Shown one piece after another: positions 24,818-32,676 of a stretch of 32,720 nucleotides of DNA. The notes under the pieces are model-generated. The model searched no databases. It had not been told where the DNA came from and saw only the letters and a program-made list of their open reading frames with translations. The DNA comes from CAZADH01 sp964483805. Its GTDB lineage: Bacteria > Muiribacteriota > Ozemobacteria > Ozemobacterales > Ozemobacteraceae. Made by a program: the position numbers and the translations under genes. Every line of letters starts with the position of its first letter. Within the stretch, counting starts at the first letter, position 1. Location: assembly GCA_964483805.1 (NCBI GenBank), contig CAZADH010000029.1, forward strand, positions 1-32,720, in the 5' to 3' direction.

Positions 24818-27800
24818 ACGCCGACGCCCCGGTGACCCCGGGAGTCCTGACGCCGGAGGTGGGCGAACGCCCCGACAGCATTCGCCACCTGCTGTTGCGA
24901 ATGAACCGGTTCTCGATCGGGGTGGCGATTGTGCTGGCGACGCTGACGATCACGGTTCAGGTCGCGGTGTTGTTGGGGCGGGCGACGGCCAACGAGTTGT
25001 CGGCGCAGGCGCGCATCATTGGCGCCAACAGTACGGCGGCGTTGAACTTCGGCGATGTGAAGGCCGGCGAAGAGATCTTGCGCTCGCTCGAAAGCGTGCC
25101 CACGGTCACGATCGGGCGGATCTTCGATCGGCACGGCATTCTGTTCGCAACCTATGCGGTCCACCGCGAAGCCCTGGCTGAATGGCCCGGCACCCTGCAA
25201 GTGGGCATGCACCCCGGGGTCGAGTTCTCTTGGCGGTCGGCATCGATCGTCGATCCGATTCGCATGAAGAACGAGGTCGTCGGGTATGTGCATATCGTGT
25301 GTGACCTCGATCCGCTCATTCTCCGGGTGGCAACGATGGCGGCTCTTCTGATGGTGATCGGCGCGCTCACCGTCCTGATGGGGTCGTGGTTGTTCTCGCG
25401 GCAGATCCATGCGATCTCGGTGCCGCTCCTGCGTCTGGTCGAAACGATGCAGGCGATCACCAACGACAAAGACTACTCGCGGCGCGTGCGGGTCGCGGGG
25501 CCCGCCGAGGTGGCCACACTCGGCGAGCGCTTCAACGACCTGCTGCAGACGACGCATCTGTGGAACCAGGAGATTCTCGGCCACCGTGAGAGCCTCGAGC
25601 GCCTGGTCGAGATGCGCACCGCGCAGTGGCAGCAGGCGGCGAAGAACCTGCAGGGAGAACTCGAGGAACGACGTCGCGCCGAAGAAGGTCTGCGCCGGCT
25701 GACCGATGAACTGGCCACGGTCTCGCAAAATCTGGCCCACTCGCTCGAATCCGAGAAGCGGTTTCTGGCGAACATCAGTCACGAGATCCGCACGCCGCTC
25801 AACGCGATCATCGGGTTCTCGAACTTCGCTCTGCAAACGCATCTCAACGCGCGTCAATACGACTATGTCAGCAAGATTCATGCGGCCGGCGGCTCACTGC
25901 TGGGGATCATCGACGATATTCTCGATCTGTCGAAGATCGAGGCCGGAAAACTCGATCTCGAGAACATCGGCTTCAACATCGAAGACGTGATCAATGATGC
26001 GGTCAACATCATCAGTCACAAGGTGCAAGACAAGGGCCTCGACTTCACCCTCGACGTCGGTGCCGATGTCCCTCTGGGGCTCGTCGGCGACCCGGTGCGG
26101 ATACGACAAATCTTGATCAATCTCATGGGCAACGCCGCCAAGTTCACCGATACCGGCGAGATCGGTTTGCGCGTGGCCCTGATCGAGAACCTCGACGGGC
26201 GAGCCCGCGTCGAGTTCACGGTGTGGGACACCGGTATCGGCATGACCACCGAAGAAACGGGCCGTTTGTTCTCGCCCTTCTCGCAGGCCGATGGTTCGAC
26301 GACACGCCGGTTCGGCGGCACCGGCCTCGGTTTGAGTATCTCGAAACGTCTCATCGAGTTGATGGGGGGCGAGATCGCCGTCGAATCGACACCCCGCCAG
26401 GGCAGTGTCTTCCGCTTCTCGGTTTGCGTCGGGACAACGACGATGCCGAGGTCGCTACCCCGGACGGTCTCGCCGGCGCTGCAGGGCCTGCGCATTCTCA
26501 TGGTCGGCGACCTGGCCCCCGGCCAGATGACCTTGTGCCGATCGTTGCAGGCATGTTCGTTCCGGGTCGACGTTGCCGGAGCCGGCATCGAGGCGCGCGC
26601 AATGCTGACCGGTGTCGATGCGGTCGATCCGTATCGCATTGTCGTGCTGAACATCCGTCGCGTCGATGCCGAGGCGATGGCAATGATCGACTGGCTGCGC
26701 GATCGTCGATCCGATGCGGGGCGGGCCGCGCTGATCGTCATCGCCTCGGCAGGGGACCGCGGGATCCGCGAGCGGTTGGCCGCGCTTGGTGTTGACGATG
26801 TATTGCTGCGTCCGGTCACCTGTCCGACCCTCTTCGACGCGGTGGCGCAGGTGGTGGCCCCGCAAGAGCGCCGGGTGCCGCAGGTCGAAACCATCGCCTG
26901 GGGTGGCAGCCGTCGGTTTGCCGGGTGCCGCGTCCTCGTCGCCGAAGACAACCACTTCAACCAGGAGATTGCCAAGGAGTTGCTCGAAAACTGGGGAGCG
27001 AAGGTCGATGTGGTCGGCAACGGTCGCGACGCAGTCGATCGGCTCGTGGACGGCGGCCCAGAGCAATACGCTGTAGTACTCATGGACGTGCACATGACCG
27101 AACACGACGGTTTTGAGGCGACCAGACCGCTCCGACAGCCGCTTTGCGACTCTGCCGATTCTTGCCATGACCGCCAACGCGTTTTCCGAAGACAAGGCAC
27201 TCGCACTGGGTGCCGGCATGAACGACCATCTGGTCAAGCCGATCGATCCCGGGGTTTTGCGCGAAGCGTTGCAGCGGCATGTGCCGGGGTTTGCCGCGCC
27301 GCCGGCAAAGTCTGGCGATGAGCCGCCGCCAACCCTGCCGCAGATTCCGGGCGTCGATGTCGCCGCCGGCATCGATCGTGTGGGCGGCAACGCCGCGGTG
27401 TTCTGGCGTCTGCTCGCAACCTTCGTGACGTCCCGGGCGTCGATCGCGGAGGGGCTCGAGCGTGCCGTGGCTGCTGCCGACCTCGACCGGGTTCGCGCTC
27501 TGGCGCACCAATTGAAGGGTGCCAGCGGCAATCTGTCGCTGCTCGAGGTTCACCGCGCGGCCACCGAACTCGAGAAGGGCGCGCGCGCGATAGACGTTGA
27601 CGCCGTGCGGGCGAACTGGACCCACGTTGCCCAGGCCCTGCATCGGGCATGCGACGCCGTGCTGGCGGCGAAACCCGGGCTCGGCGCGGTCGCGGCGCCG
27701 CCGGTCGCCGCGGGAAAACGGCTTTCCCTGTCGTTGCCTTCCCTGCGTTCGTTGCAGACCATGATCGTTGACCGTGATTTCGCCTCGGTAGACCGCTTCG

Positions 27801-27967
27801 AGTCATTCGCGGTAGAGTGGGGCGCAGAATTTGCCCGTGATGCTGATTTTTGCCTGATGCGCGACGCCCTGCGTCGCTACGCCTTTGAAGATGCGATGGC
27901 GGCTATCGCTGCCCTGATCGAGAGGATCGAACGAACCCCGGCGGCGGCCTCCGAAGACGCTGCGTGA
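24814..27967 (+). CDS. Membrane hybrid histidine kinase (CHASE8-like sensor, HisKA, HATPase, degenerate receiver, receiver, HPt), frameshifted
   Basis: The ATG overlaps a small upstream ORF, with GAGG 7 nt before it. Order: membrane segment about 31-52, CHASE8-like extracytoplasmic sensor (LSAQARIIGANSTAALNFGD) to about 165, membrane segment about 172-194, HAMP, coiled coil, HisKA with His323 (NISHEIRTPLNAIIGFS), HATPase with N, G1 and G2 boxes (NLMGNAAKF, DTGIGM, GGTGLGLSIS), a receiver-like domain at about 555-672 with Asn613 in place of Asp, then a true receiver with Asp758 (VVLMDVHMTEHDGFEAT). At about 27136-27142 the frame breaks. The rest of the receiver (RFATLPILAMTANAFSED) and an HPt domain (AHQLKGASGNLS, His codon 27506-27508) continue one frame over to 27967. 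Corrected length is about 1050 residues. It should phosphorelay from His323 to Asp758 to the HPt His. The shift may be a sequencing error or a true mutation. Confidence 0.85.
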
Positions 27968-27984
27968 TGACTGGAGAACAACCG

Positions 27985-29160
27985 ATGGAAATGCAGACAG
28001 AGAAACGTACGGTTCTCGTTGTCGATGACATGCGCGAGAACATCGAGATCCTCGGGCGGATTCTGTCCGGGCAATACCGGGTCAAAGTCGCCATGTCGGG
28101 GACCGAGGCGCTCAAGGTCCTGCGGACGCCGCCGTTTCCCGACATCGTGCTGCTCGACATCATGATGCCGGAAATCGACGGGTACGAAGTCTGCCGGCAG
28201 ATGAAGGCCGACCCGAGCACCAGCGAGGTGCCGGTGGTCTTCATCTCGGCGTTGTGTGACGATGCCGACGAGTTCAAGGGACTCGAACTGGGTGCCGTCG
28301 ATTACATCACCAAGCCATTCAATCCGAAACTGGTCGAACGTCGGGTGCGCACCCATCTTGCACTCAGCGCGGCGCAACAGGAGTTGCGTAAATACAATAT
28401 GCATCTCGAAGACACGGTGCGTCGACGCACGTCCGAACTCGCCGCCGCCCACGAACGGCTCAAGCGGGTCGATGGCGCCAAAGGCGCCTATCTGCGAGCC
28501 ATCTCGCACGAGTTGCGGACCCCCGCCAACGGTGTGCTCGGCATAGCCCAGTTGGCCATCGACGAGATTCCTGACCGACACACGCGCGACCGCCTTGCGG
28601 GGTTGTTCGATCGCAGCAGCGCGCGCCTGCTCGAGACCATCGACAACTCATTGCGCCTGGCCGAACTGCAGGCGGGCGATGCCGCGCCGCAGGTCCTGCC
28701 GTTCTCACGTGCCGAGGCGGTGCGCTCGGCGCTCGATCGGGTCCTCAACGCCGGCGGCACGCCGCGCGACCGCTTGCACATCGGTGCGGTCGACGATCAA
28801 ACCCTGCTGGGCGACCGCGATCTGGCCGTGGCGGCGTTGTCGACGTTGCTGCGCGCGATGCTGCGCCTGGCCGCGGCCGGCGCGGTGGTTACCGTGCGGG
28901 CGCCAGCGACGATGGCGGCCGCGGCGGTCATCCTCGAAACCGAGGCCGATCGCTTGCCCGACCACGGCGATCTCGAGAGCCTGTTCGAACCGTTTTCAGA
29001 CCTGCGCACCGCCACCGCGGTCGAGGAGATGGGCCTGTCGCTGCCCCTGGCGGTCAAGGACATCGAGGCGATGGGCGGCAACGTCTCGATCGAACGATTG
29101 CCCAGATCGGTGCTTCGCCTCGAATGCCGTTTTGTAGCCGGGAGTGCGCTGGCCTCTTGA
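27985..29160 (+). CDS. Response regulator fused to a degenerate histidine kinase
   Basis: The frame opens at the GTG at 27964, overlapping the kinase stop, but the ATG at 27985 has GGAG 8 nt upstream and starts just before the receiver. The 391-residue protein has a receiver domain (VLVVDDMRENIEILGRIL, phospho-acceptor Asp58 in VLLDIMMPEIDGYE, Lys in YITKPF), a coiled coil, and HisKA with His175 (ISHELRTPANGVLGIAQLA). The ATPase region is weak: no clear N box or DxGxG is visible, though LSLPLAVKDIEAMGGNVSIE recalls the G2 region. It may not autophosphorylate and may instead be phosphorylated or controlled by the hybrid kinase upstream. It probably receives phosphate from that protein's HPt domain. 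No DNA-binding domain is present. Confidence 0.85.
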   Translation: MEMQTEKRTVLVVDDMRENIEILGRILSGQYRVKVAMSGTEALKVLRTPPFPDIVLLDIMMPEIDGYEVCRQMKADPSTSEVPVVFISALCDDADEFKGLELGAVDYITKPFNPKLVERRVRTHLALSAAQQELRKYNMHLEDTVRRRTSELAAAHERLKRVDGAKGAYLRAISHELRTPANGVLGIAQLAIDEIPDRHTRDRLAGLFDRSSARLLETIDNSLRLAELQAGDAAPQVLPFSRAEAVRSALDRVLNAGGTPRDRLHIGAVDDQTLLGDRDLAVAALSTLLRAMLRLAAAGAVVTVRAPATMAAAAVILETEADRLPDHGDLESLFEPFSDLRTATAVEEMGLSLPLAVKDIEAMGGNVSIERLPRSVLRLECRFVAGSALAS

Positions 29161-29167
29161 CCGACGC

Positions 29168-30799
29168 TCACCCGGGCGCACGGGCGTCGGCCGCGCCACC
29201 CCGATGCTGCTGGGAAGCGTCGACGATCATCGCCCAGGAGATGCCGAACCGCTGTAAATACTTGCGCAAGCGGTCGGTGTCATTGGTGCGTGTGCGCGCC
29301 TGCCGCGACTGGGCAAAAAGCAACCGCCCGGCCTCGGCCATGGTCCGGCAACGCTGGCAAATGCGCACGACCTCGGCGAGTTGGCACCGGTCGAACAGAT
29401 CGATGGTGGCGACGGCCTCGTCGCCAAGCAGGTCGATGAGCACCTGATGCCCTGGCTCGGCCGATGCGGTGCGCCAGTCGTCACGCAACCGCCGTTGTTC
29501 CGCCGTCACATCGGCGGCCCCGATGCGGTTTCCTTCTGACAAAACCGCCATGCGCGCGATCGAGCGGTTCAGGTCGCGAAAGTTGGCCGGCCAGCGGCCG
29601 TCGGGACCCGTGGCGAAACGCAGGAACGCACGGCGCGCCTCGGCGCTGAACGTCACCGGCTTGCCGATCTCGCGTGACCGGCATTGCAGCTCGAAATCGA
29701 GGTTCGGTTCGATGTCTTCACTCCGCTCGGCCAACGCCGGGAGCCGGAAGTTCCAGAACCCGATGCGGGCCAGCAGATCGTCGCGAAAACGCCCGCGGCG
29801 CACCGCCTCGTTCAGATCGCGGTTGGTGCCGCAGATCAAAGAAAAGTCGCTCGCGACCTCGGTGTCTGAACCCACCGGCATGAGCCGCTTCTCTTCGATG
29901 GCCTGCAGCAGCATGGCCTGCTCGTCGAGCCCGAGTTCACCGATCTCGTCGAGAAAGAGCAACCCCTTGTCGGCGCTGACCAGCAGGCCGGCCCGGTCGC
30001 TCGTCGCCCCGGTGAACGCCCCGCGCCGGTGGCCGAACAGCACCGACAAGGCCATGTCACCGCGCAACGTTGCACAATTGACCTCGACGAAACGCCCGGT
30101 GATGCGACCGTTCTGCCGCTTCAGTTCGTAAATACGTCGTGCGAGACGCGACTTGCCGGCCCCCGTCGGCCCGGTCAGGAGAATCGGCGCATCACTGCGC
30201 AGCGTGACCTTCTCGACCTCGGTCATCATCGCGTTGAAGGCCCGATTGCGTGTCGGAATGCCGGACTTGAGAAACGACAGGTCGTCGGCCGCCTTCTGCG
30301 CGAACCGCCGGGCGATCGAGTCGTAGCGCGACAGATCGAGGTCGATGAGCGCATACGACCCGGGCGGGGTGTTGTGCCGACCCGGCCCGGTCTGCAACAG
30401 TTTGCCGGGGAAGAACCCCGCCTCGGTCAGCAGAAACAGGCAGATCTGGGCGACATGGGTGCCGGTTGTAATATGAAGTAAATACTCTTCGTGTTCACGG
30501 TCGAAAGTGAAGGACTGCGAGTAATCGAGAAGGCGCGCGAAGACCTCTTCGAAATCCCAGGGATTGTTGAAATCGAGGCGCTCGAGCACCACTTCGGTTT
30601 CCGGCGAGACGAGGCCGATGTCGGCGCGGACCCCCTCGGCCAGTGAAGCATCGCGCTGGTTGTGCAGCAGGTGGAACCGGTGCACCAGCAGGTCTTCGTG
30701 CTGACACACCCCAACCGACGGCCGCCAGATTTCCCACCGGCCGGCCTTGCCGCGCCGGTCGAGAGAGGAACCCAAAAAGCCGATGACGACAGTCTTCAT
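29168..30799 (-). CDS. rtcR: RtcR, sigma-54-dependent activator of RNA repair genes
   Basis: The ATG at 30799 gives 543 residues starting MKTVVIGFLGSSLDRRG, close to E. coli RtcR in length and opening sequence. The N-terminal about 185 residues are the RtcR CARF-like ligand-sensing domain, with CQHEDLLVHRFHLLH, FNNPWDFEEVF and LLHITTGTHVAQICLFLLTE. The AAA+ domain has Walker A GPTGAGKS (about 210-217), the sigma-54 contact loop GAFTGA (260-265) and Walker B GLLFLDEIGE. The C-terminus (NDTDRLRKYLQRFGISW) is the DNA-binding helix-turn-helix region. In enterobacteria RtcR senses RNA-damage products and activates the rtcBA operon. Here it is divergent from a sigma-54 promoter leading to a tRNA-like RNA and a slipin. 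Its stop is 7 bp from the convergent response regulator. Confidence 0.95.
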   Translation of the reverse strand: MKTVVIGFLGSSLDRRGKAGRWEIWRPSVGVCQHEDLLVHRFHLLHNQRDASLAEGVRADIGLVSPETEVVLERLDFNNPWDFEEVFARLLDYSQSFTFDREHEEYLLHITTGTHVAQICLFLLTEAGFFPGKLLQTGPGRHNTPPGSYALIDLDLSRYDSIARRFAQKAADDLSFLKSGIPTRNRAFNAMMTEVEKVTLRSDAPILLTGPTGAGKSRLARRIYELKRQNGRITGRFVEVNCATLRGDMALSVLFGHRRGAFTGATSDRAGLLVSADKGLLFLDEIGELGLDEQAMLLQAIEEKRLMPVGSDTEVASDFSLICGTNRDLNEAVRRGRFRDDLLARIGFWNFRLPALAERSEDIEPNLDFELQCRSREIGKPVTFSAEARRAFLRFATGPDGRWPANFRDLNRSIARMAVLSEGNRIGAADVTAEQRRLRDDWRTASAEPGHQVLIDLLGDEAVATIDLFDRCQLAEVVRICQRCRTMAEAGRLLFAQSRQARTRTNDTDRLRKYLQRFGISWAMIVDASQQHRGGAADARAPG

Positions 30800-30831
30800 C
30801 GTTGTGCCCACCCGCCGTTTCTCATGAAACT

Positions 30832-30860
30832 ATCTTATCGGATATGAAAATAGAACACAA
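30832..30860 (-). promoter_or_regulatory. Candidate sigma-70 promoter for rtcR
   Basis: On the minus strand TTGTGT (complement of 30855-30860) and TAAGAT (complement of 30832-30837) are 17 nt apart, in a marked AT-rich patch (about 30822-30872). The matches are only three and four of six. Confidence 0.35.
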
Positions 30861-30905
30861 GATATTATCGCCTTCAGGGGCTGGGTCACCGCCGCCGGGT
30901 TCTTG

Positions 30906-30946
30906 CTGTGCGCAAACCACGGTACAGTCACGTTTTGCGCACAGCG
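30906..30946. promoter_or_regulatory. Inverted repeat, probable RtcR upstream activating sequence
   Basis: GCTGTGCGCAAA (30906-30917) and its exact reverse complement (30935-30946) flank a 17-nt spacer. The repeat ends 20 nt before the -24 element of the sigma-54 promoter and lies in the rtcR divergent region. A 12-bp perfect repeat here is hard to explain by chance and fits an enhancer-binding-protein operator, although it is closer to the promoter than usual. A very stable cruciform or RNA hairpin is an alternative reading. Confidence 0.6.
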
Positions 30947-30966
30947 GGCGCCCGGCCGTCGCGACC

Positions 30967-30981
30967 TGGCATCGCAGTTGC
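30967..30981 (+). promoter_or_regulatory. Sigma-54 (-24/-12) promoter
   Basis: TGGCATCGCAGTTGC keeps both invariant blocks, TGGCA at -24 and TTGC at -12, with the correct spacing. Transcription should begin near 30993, reading rightward into the tRNA-like RNA and the slipin gene. It lies next to the rtcR gene and the inverted repeat, so RtcR control is the natural inference. Confidence 0.75.
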
Positions 30982-31070
30982 GATAGACATTCCCGTCGAC
31001 CGATTCCAGCCGCCGGCGCCCGCCCCCTGGGTCACGGTGTTCCGGGAACGGCATGGAAAGCGACGTCGGC

Positions 31071-31142
31071 ACACGGATAGCTCAATGGTAGAGCAATGGG
31101 CTGATAACCCATTGGTCGCGGGTTCGACTCCCGCTCCAACAA
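31071..31142 (+). ncRNA. tRNA-Ile(GAT)-like RNA with an unpaired outer acceptor stem
   Basis: All internal tRNA parts are present. The D stem is GCTC/GAGC (31080-31083, 31091-31094) with a GG-containing loop. The anticodon stem is ATGGG/CCCAT with loop CTGATAA and anticodon GAT (31103-31105). The variable loop has 5 nt. The T stem is GCGGG/CCCGC with loop TTCGACT (31118-31134). The acceptor stem pairs only in its three inner positions (GGA, 31075-31077, with TCC, 31135-31137). The outer four positions are A-A, C-C, A-A and C-A and cannot pair. No CCA follows. It is therefore probably not a normal charged tRNA. Its place after the RtcR-type promoter and before an SPFH gene suggests the tRNA-like RNA reported with SPFH RNA-repair modules. 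A decayed tRNA gene is the alternative. Confidence 0.75.
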
Positions 31143-31144
31143 CC

Positions 31145-31160
31145 GGTGTTGCGAAACACC
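31145..31160 (+). ncRNA. Small hairpin directly 3' of the tRNA-like RNA
   Basis: GGTGTT and AACACC form a perfect 6-bp stem with a GCGA (GNRA) tetraloop, starting 3 nt after the tRNA-like fold. It could be the 3' end structure or processing signal of the RNA. No T-tract follows, so termination here is doubtful. Confidence 0.4.
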
Positions 31161-31449
31161 TTACGAAACGCTGGAAGGGTCGTTCCGTCGTTGGGTTCGG
31201 CCGCGCACACGCCGCTGGGCAGCAGAAGCGCGGCACCAGCGACCAGGGTTCTGCAGGTCGATCCACGCCACGGCAATCGCCGCGGTCAATCCCCGGTCCG
31301 GGGCGCAGCGAGACGGCTGACGAAGCCGAATCCCGCCAGCCGCAGGGGGAGCGCCGCGAAGACGGCCGGTGCGCCCGATCTCCACCCGACGTCATGGGGA
31401 CCGGCGACGGAATGACCCCGAAGGCCTCTGACAAAGAGCACCGAGAACA
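31161..31449 (+). other. Long GC-rich leader between the tRNA-like RNA and the slipin gene
   Basis: About 290 nt without a gene I can support. Several frames are open but show no recognisable domain or start signal. The region probably belongs to the transcript from the sigma-54 promoter. Locally it can form short GC-rich stems, but I see no classical riboswitch or second tRNA. Confidence 0.4.
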
Positions 31450-31464
31450 AGGAGGGAATACAAT

Positions 31465-32562
31465 ATGTTGCAGATCGTCCAGGTGAAGAACTATCAAATC
31501 GGCCTCCGCTTCTCCCGCGATAAACTGGTCGCTGCCCTGACGCCCGGCTGGTATCTGGCCAAAACTATCGTAGGCGAGCGCATCGATATCGTCTCTGAGA
31601 AAGATGTGTTCGTCGCGCACCGCGAACTCGAAGAGATCGTCAAGAGCGGCCTGCTCGCCGACTATGTCGACGTGGTCGATCTGAAAGACGACCAGCGCGC
31701 GCTTCTCTGGATCGATGGCCGCTTTGCCGCCATCCTGACCCCGGGTCGCACCGCGGTCTGGAAGCGCTTCCGCGATGTCCGCATCGAACGGTTGACCGTG
31801 ACCGACCCGCGCTTCGAACACGCGCAGTTGTTCGCGATCAGCAAGTGGCCTGCCGCCGACCGCGTCCTCGAGACCGTGCTCGTCGAACCGGGCGAAACCT
31901 GCCTGTATTTCAAAGACAACCGCTTCGTCGAGCAGTTCGCGCCAGGCTACTATGCGTTCTGGAAGGGCCTCGCCGGTTTGAAATTCGTGCGCGTCGATCT
32001 GCGCGAGAAGATGCTCGACCTCGCTGGCCAGGAAATCATGACCAGCGACAAGGTCACCCTGCGCATGAACGCCGTCGTGACCTACAAGGTCGTCGACGCC
32101 ATCAAGTCGGTGCAGGTCGCCGAGTCGCCCGAACAAGCGCTCTACCGCGAAGCGCAGTTGATCTTGCGCGCCGCGGTCGGCAGTCGTCAGCTCGATGCGT
32201 TGCTCGCCGACAAGGACGCGCTGGCCGGTTCCCTGGTTCAGTCGGTGCAGGCGAAGGCCGAGAAGTTTGGCCTCGCGGTCGTGTCGTTCGGTATCCGCGA
32301 CATCATCCTGCCGGGCGATATGCGCGAACTGCTCAACAAGGTCGTCGAAGCCCAGAAGGCGGCCGAAGCCAACCAGATTGCGCGTCGCGAAGAGACCGCG
32401 GCCACCCGCAGTCAGTGCAACACCGCGAAGATGCTCGAGAACAACCCGACGTTGATGCGGTTGCGCGAACTCGAAGTACTCGAACGCATCGCCGAAAAGT
32501 CGAACCTGCGCATCGTGCTGGGTGAGAAATCGCTTTCGGAGCGCCTGGTGAACCTGGTGTGA
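31465..32562 (+). CDS. Slipin/SPFH (Band-7) protein of the RtcR locus
   Basis: AGGAGGG (31450-31456) lies 8 nt before the ATG. The 365-residue protein has an SPFH/Band-7 core in its second half (LDLAGQEIMTSDKVTLRMNA, the slipin LxVxGQEIxTxD landmark) and a coiled-coil C-terminal part (VVEAQKAAEANQIARREETA). There is no N-terminal membrane anchor, unlike standard slipins. Instead three related units occur at about 10-30, 77-97 and 143-166, each a short beta pair ending in LTPGWY, LTPGRT or FAPGYY. SPFH proteins form oligomeric scaffolds; those next to RtcR and RtcB systems are thought to help RNA repair. Here it follows a tRNA-like RNA and is probably activated by RtcR through sigma-54. Confidence 0.88.
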   Translation: MLQIVQVKNYQIGLRFSRDKLVAALTPGWYLAKTIVGERIDIVSEKDVFVAHRELEEIVKSGLLADYVDVVDLKDDQRALLWIDGRFAAILTPGRTAVWKRFRDVRIERLTVTDPRFEHAQLFAISKWPAADRVLETVLVEPGETCLYFKDNRFVEQFAPGYYAFWKGLAGLKFVRVDLREKMLDLAGQEIMTSDKVTLRMNAVVTYKVVDAIKSVQVAESPEQALYREAQLILRAAVGSRQLDALLADKDALAGSLVQSVQAKAEKFGLAVVSFGIRDIILPGDMRELLNKVVEAQKAAEANQIARREETAATRSQCNTAKMLENNPTLMRLRELEVLERIAEKSNLRIVLGEKSLSERLVNLV

Positions 32563-32580
32563 CGCGGGTGGGCGCGGGCG

Positions 32581-32617
32581 GCCGGAAACAACCCGAGGCG
32601 CTGCCTCGGGCTCCGGC
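32581..32617 (+). terminator. Hairpin after the slipin gene
   Basis: An 8-bp stem (CCCGAGGC, 32592-32599, with GCCTCGGG, 32603-32610) sits inside an outer 6-bp stem (32581-32586 with 32612-32617). It begins 19 nt after the slipin stop. A short ATTTTC follows at 32624-32629. Probable terminator. Confidence 0.55.
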
Positions 32618-32653
32618 AGGGGTCATTTTCCCCGGCACCCCGGGGGGCTGTTA

Positions 32654-32676
32654 GGTGAACCCCGGGGGGGTTCACC
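32654..32676. terminator. Strong second hairpin near the window end
   Basis: GGTGAACCCC (32654-32663) pairs perfectly with GGGGTTCACC (32667-32676) around GGG. It overlaps the possible stop codon of a convergent minus-strand frame, as expected of a bidirectional terminator. Confidence 0.5.

Larger units (their letters stand above)
1103..30485. repeat. Dispersed 8-mer GTAAATAC (11 exact copies)
   Basis: Plus-strand copies start at 2720, 3279, 5062, 24037, 28388, 29254, 30128 and 30478. Minus-strand copies (GTATTTAC on plus) start at 1103, 7783 and 21842. Nine lie wholly inside genes, in different reading frames; one overlaps a stop codon in a hairpin and one is intergenic. The core reads as an inverted repeat, GTA-AA-TAC. 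The site at 3277-3288 extends to TTGTA-AA-TACAA. None occurs between 7790 and 21842. Confidence 0.7.

Noticed and set aside
24079..25881. 600-codon minus-strand open frame opposite the CxxC gene region and the histidine kinase
   Set aside because: It overlaps a well-supported kinase and a different-frame secreted protein; its composition is rich in Arg, His, Asp and Gln with no domain.
31071..31142. Ordinary tRNA-Ile gene
   Set aside because: The outer four acceptor pairs are all mismatches and no CCA follows, so it is listed as a tRNA-like RNA instead.
31082..31276. Minus-strand ORF with a signal-peptide-like start opposite the tRNA-like RNA
   Set aside because: Its end is the antisense of the tRNA-like fold, a common source of false ORFs, and no Shine-Dalgarno was recognised.
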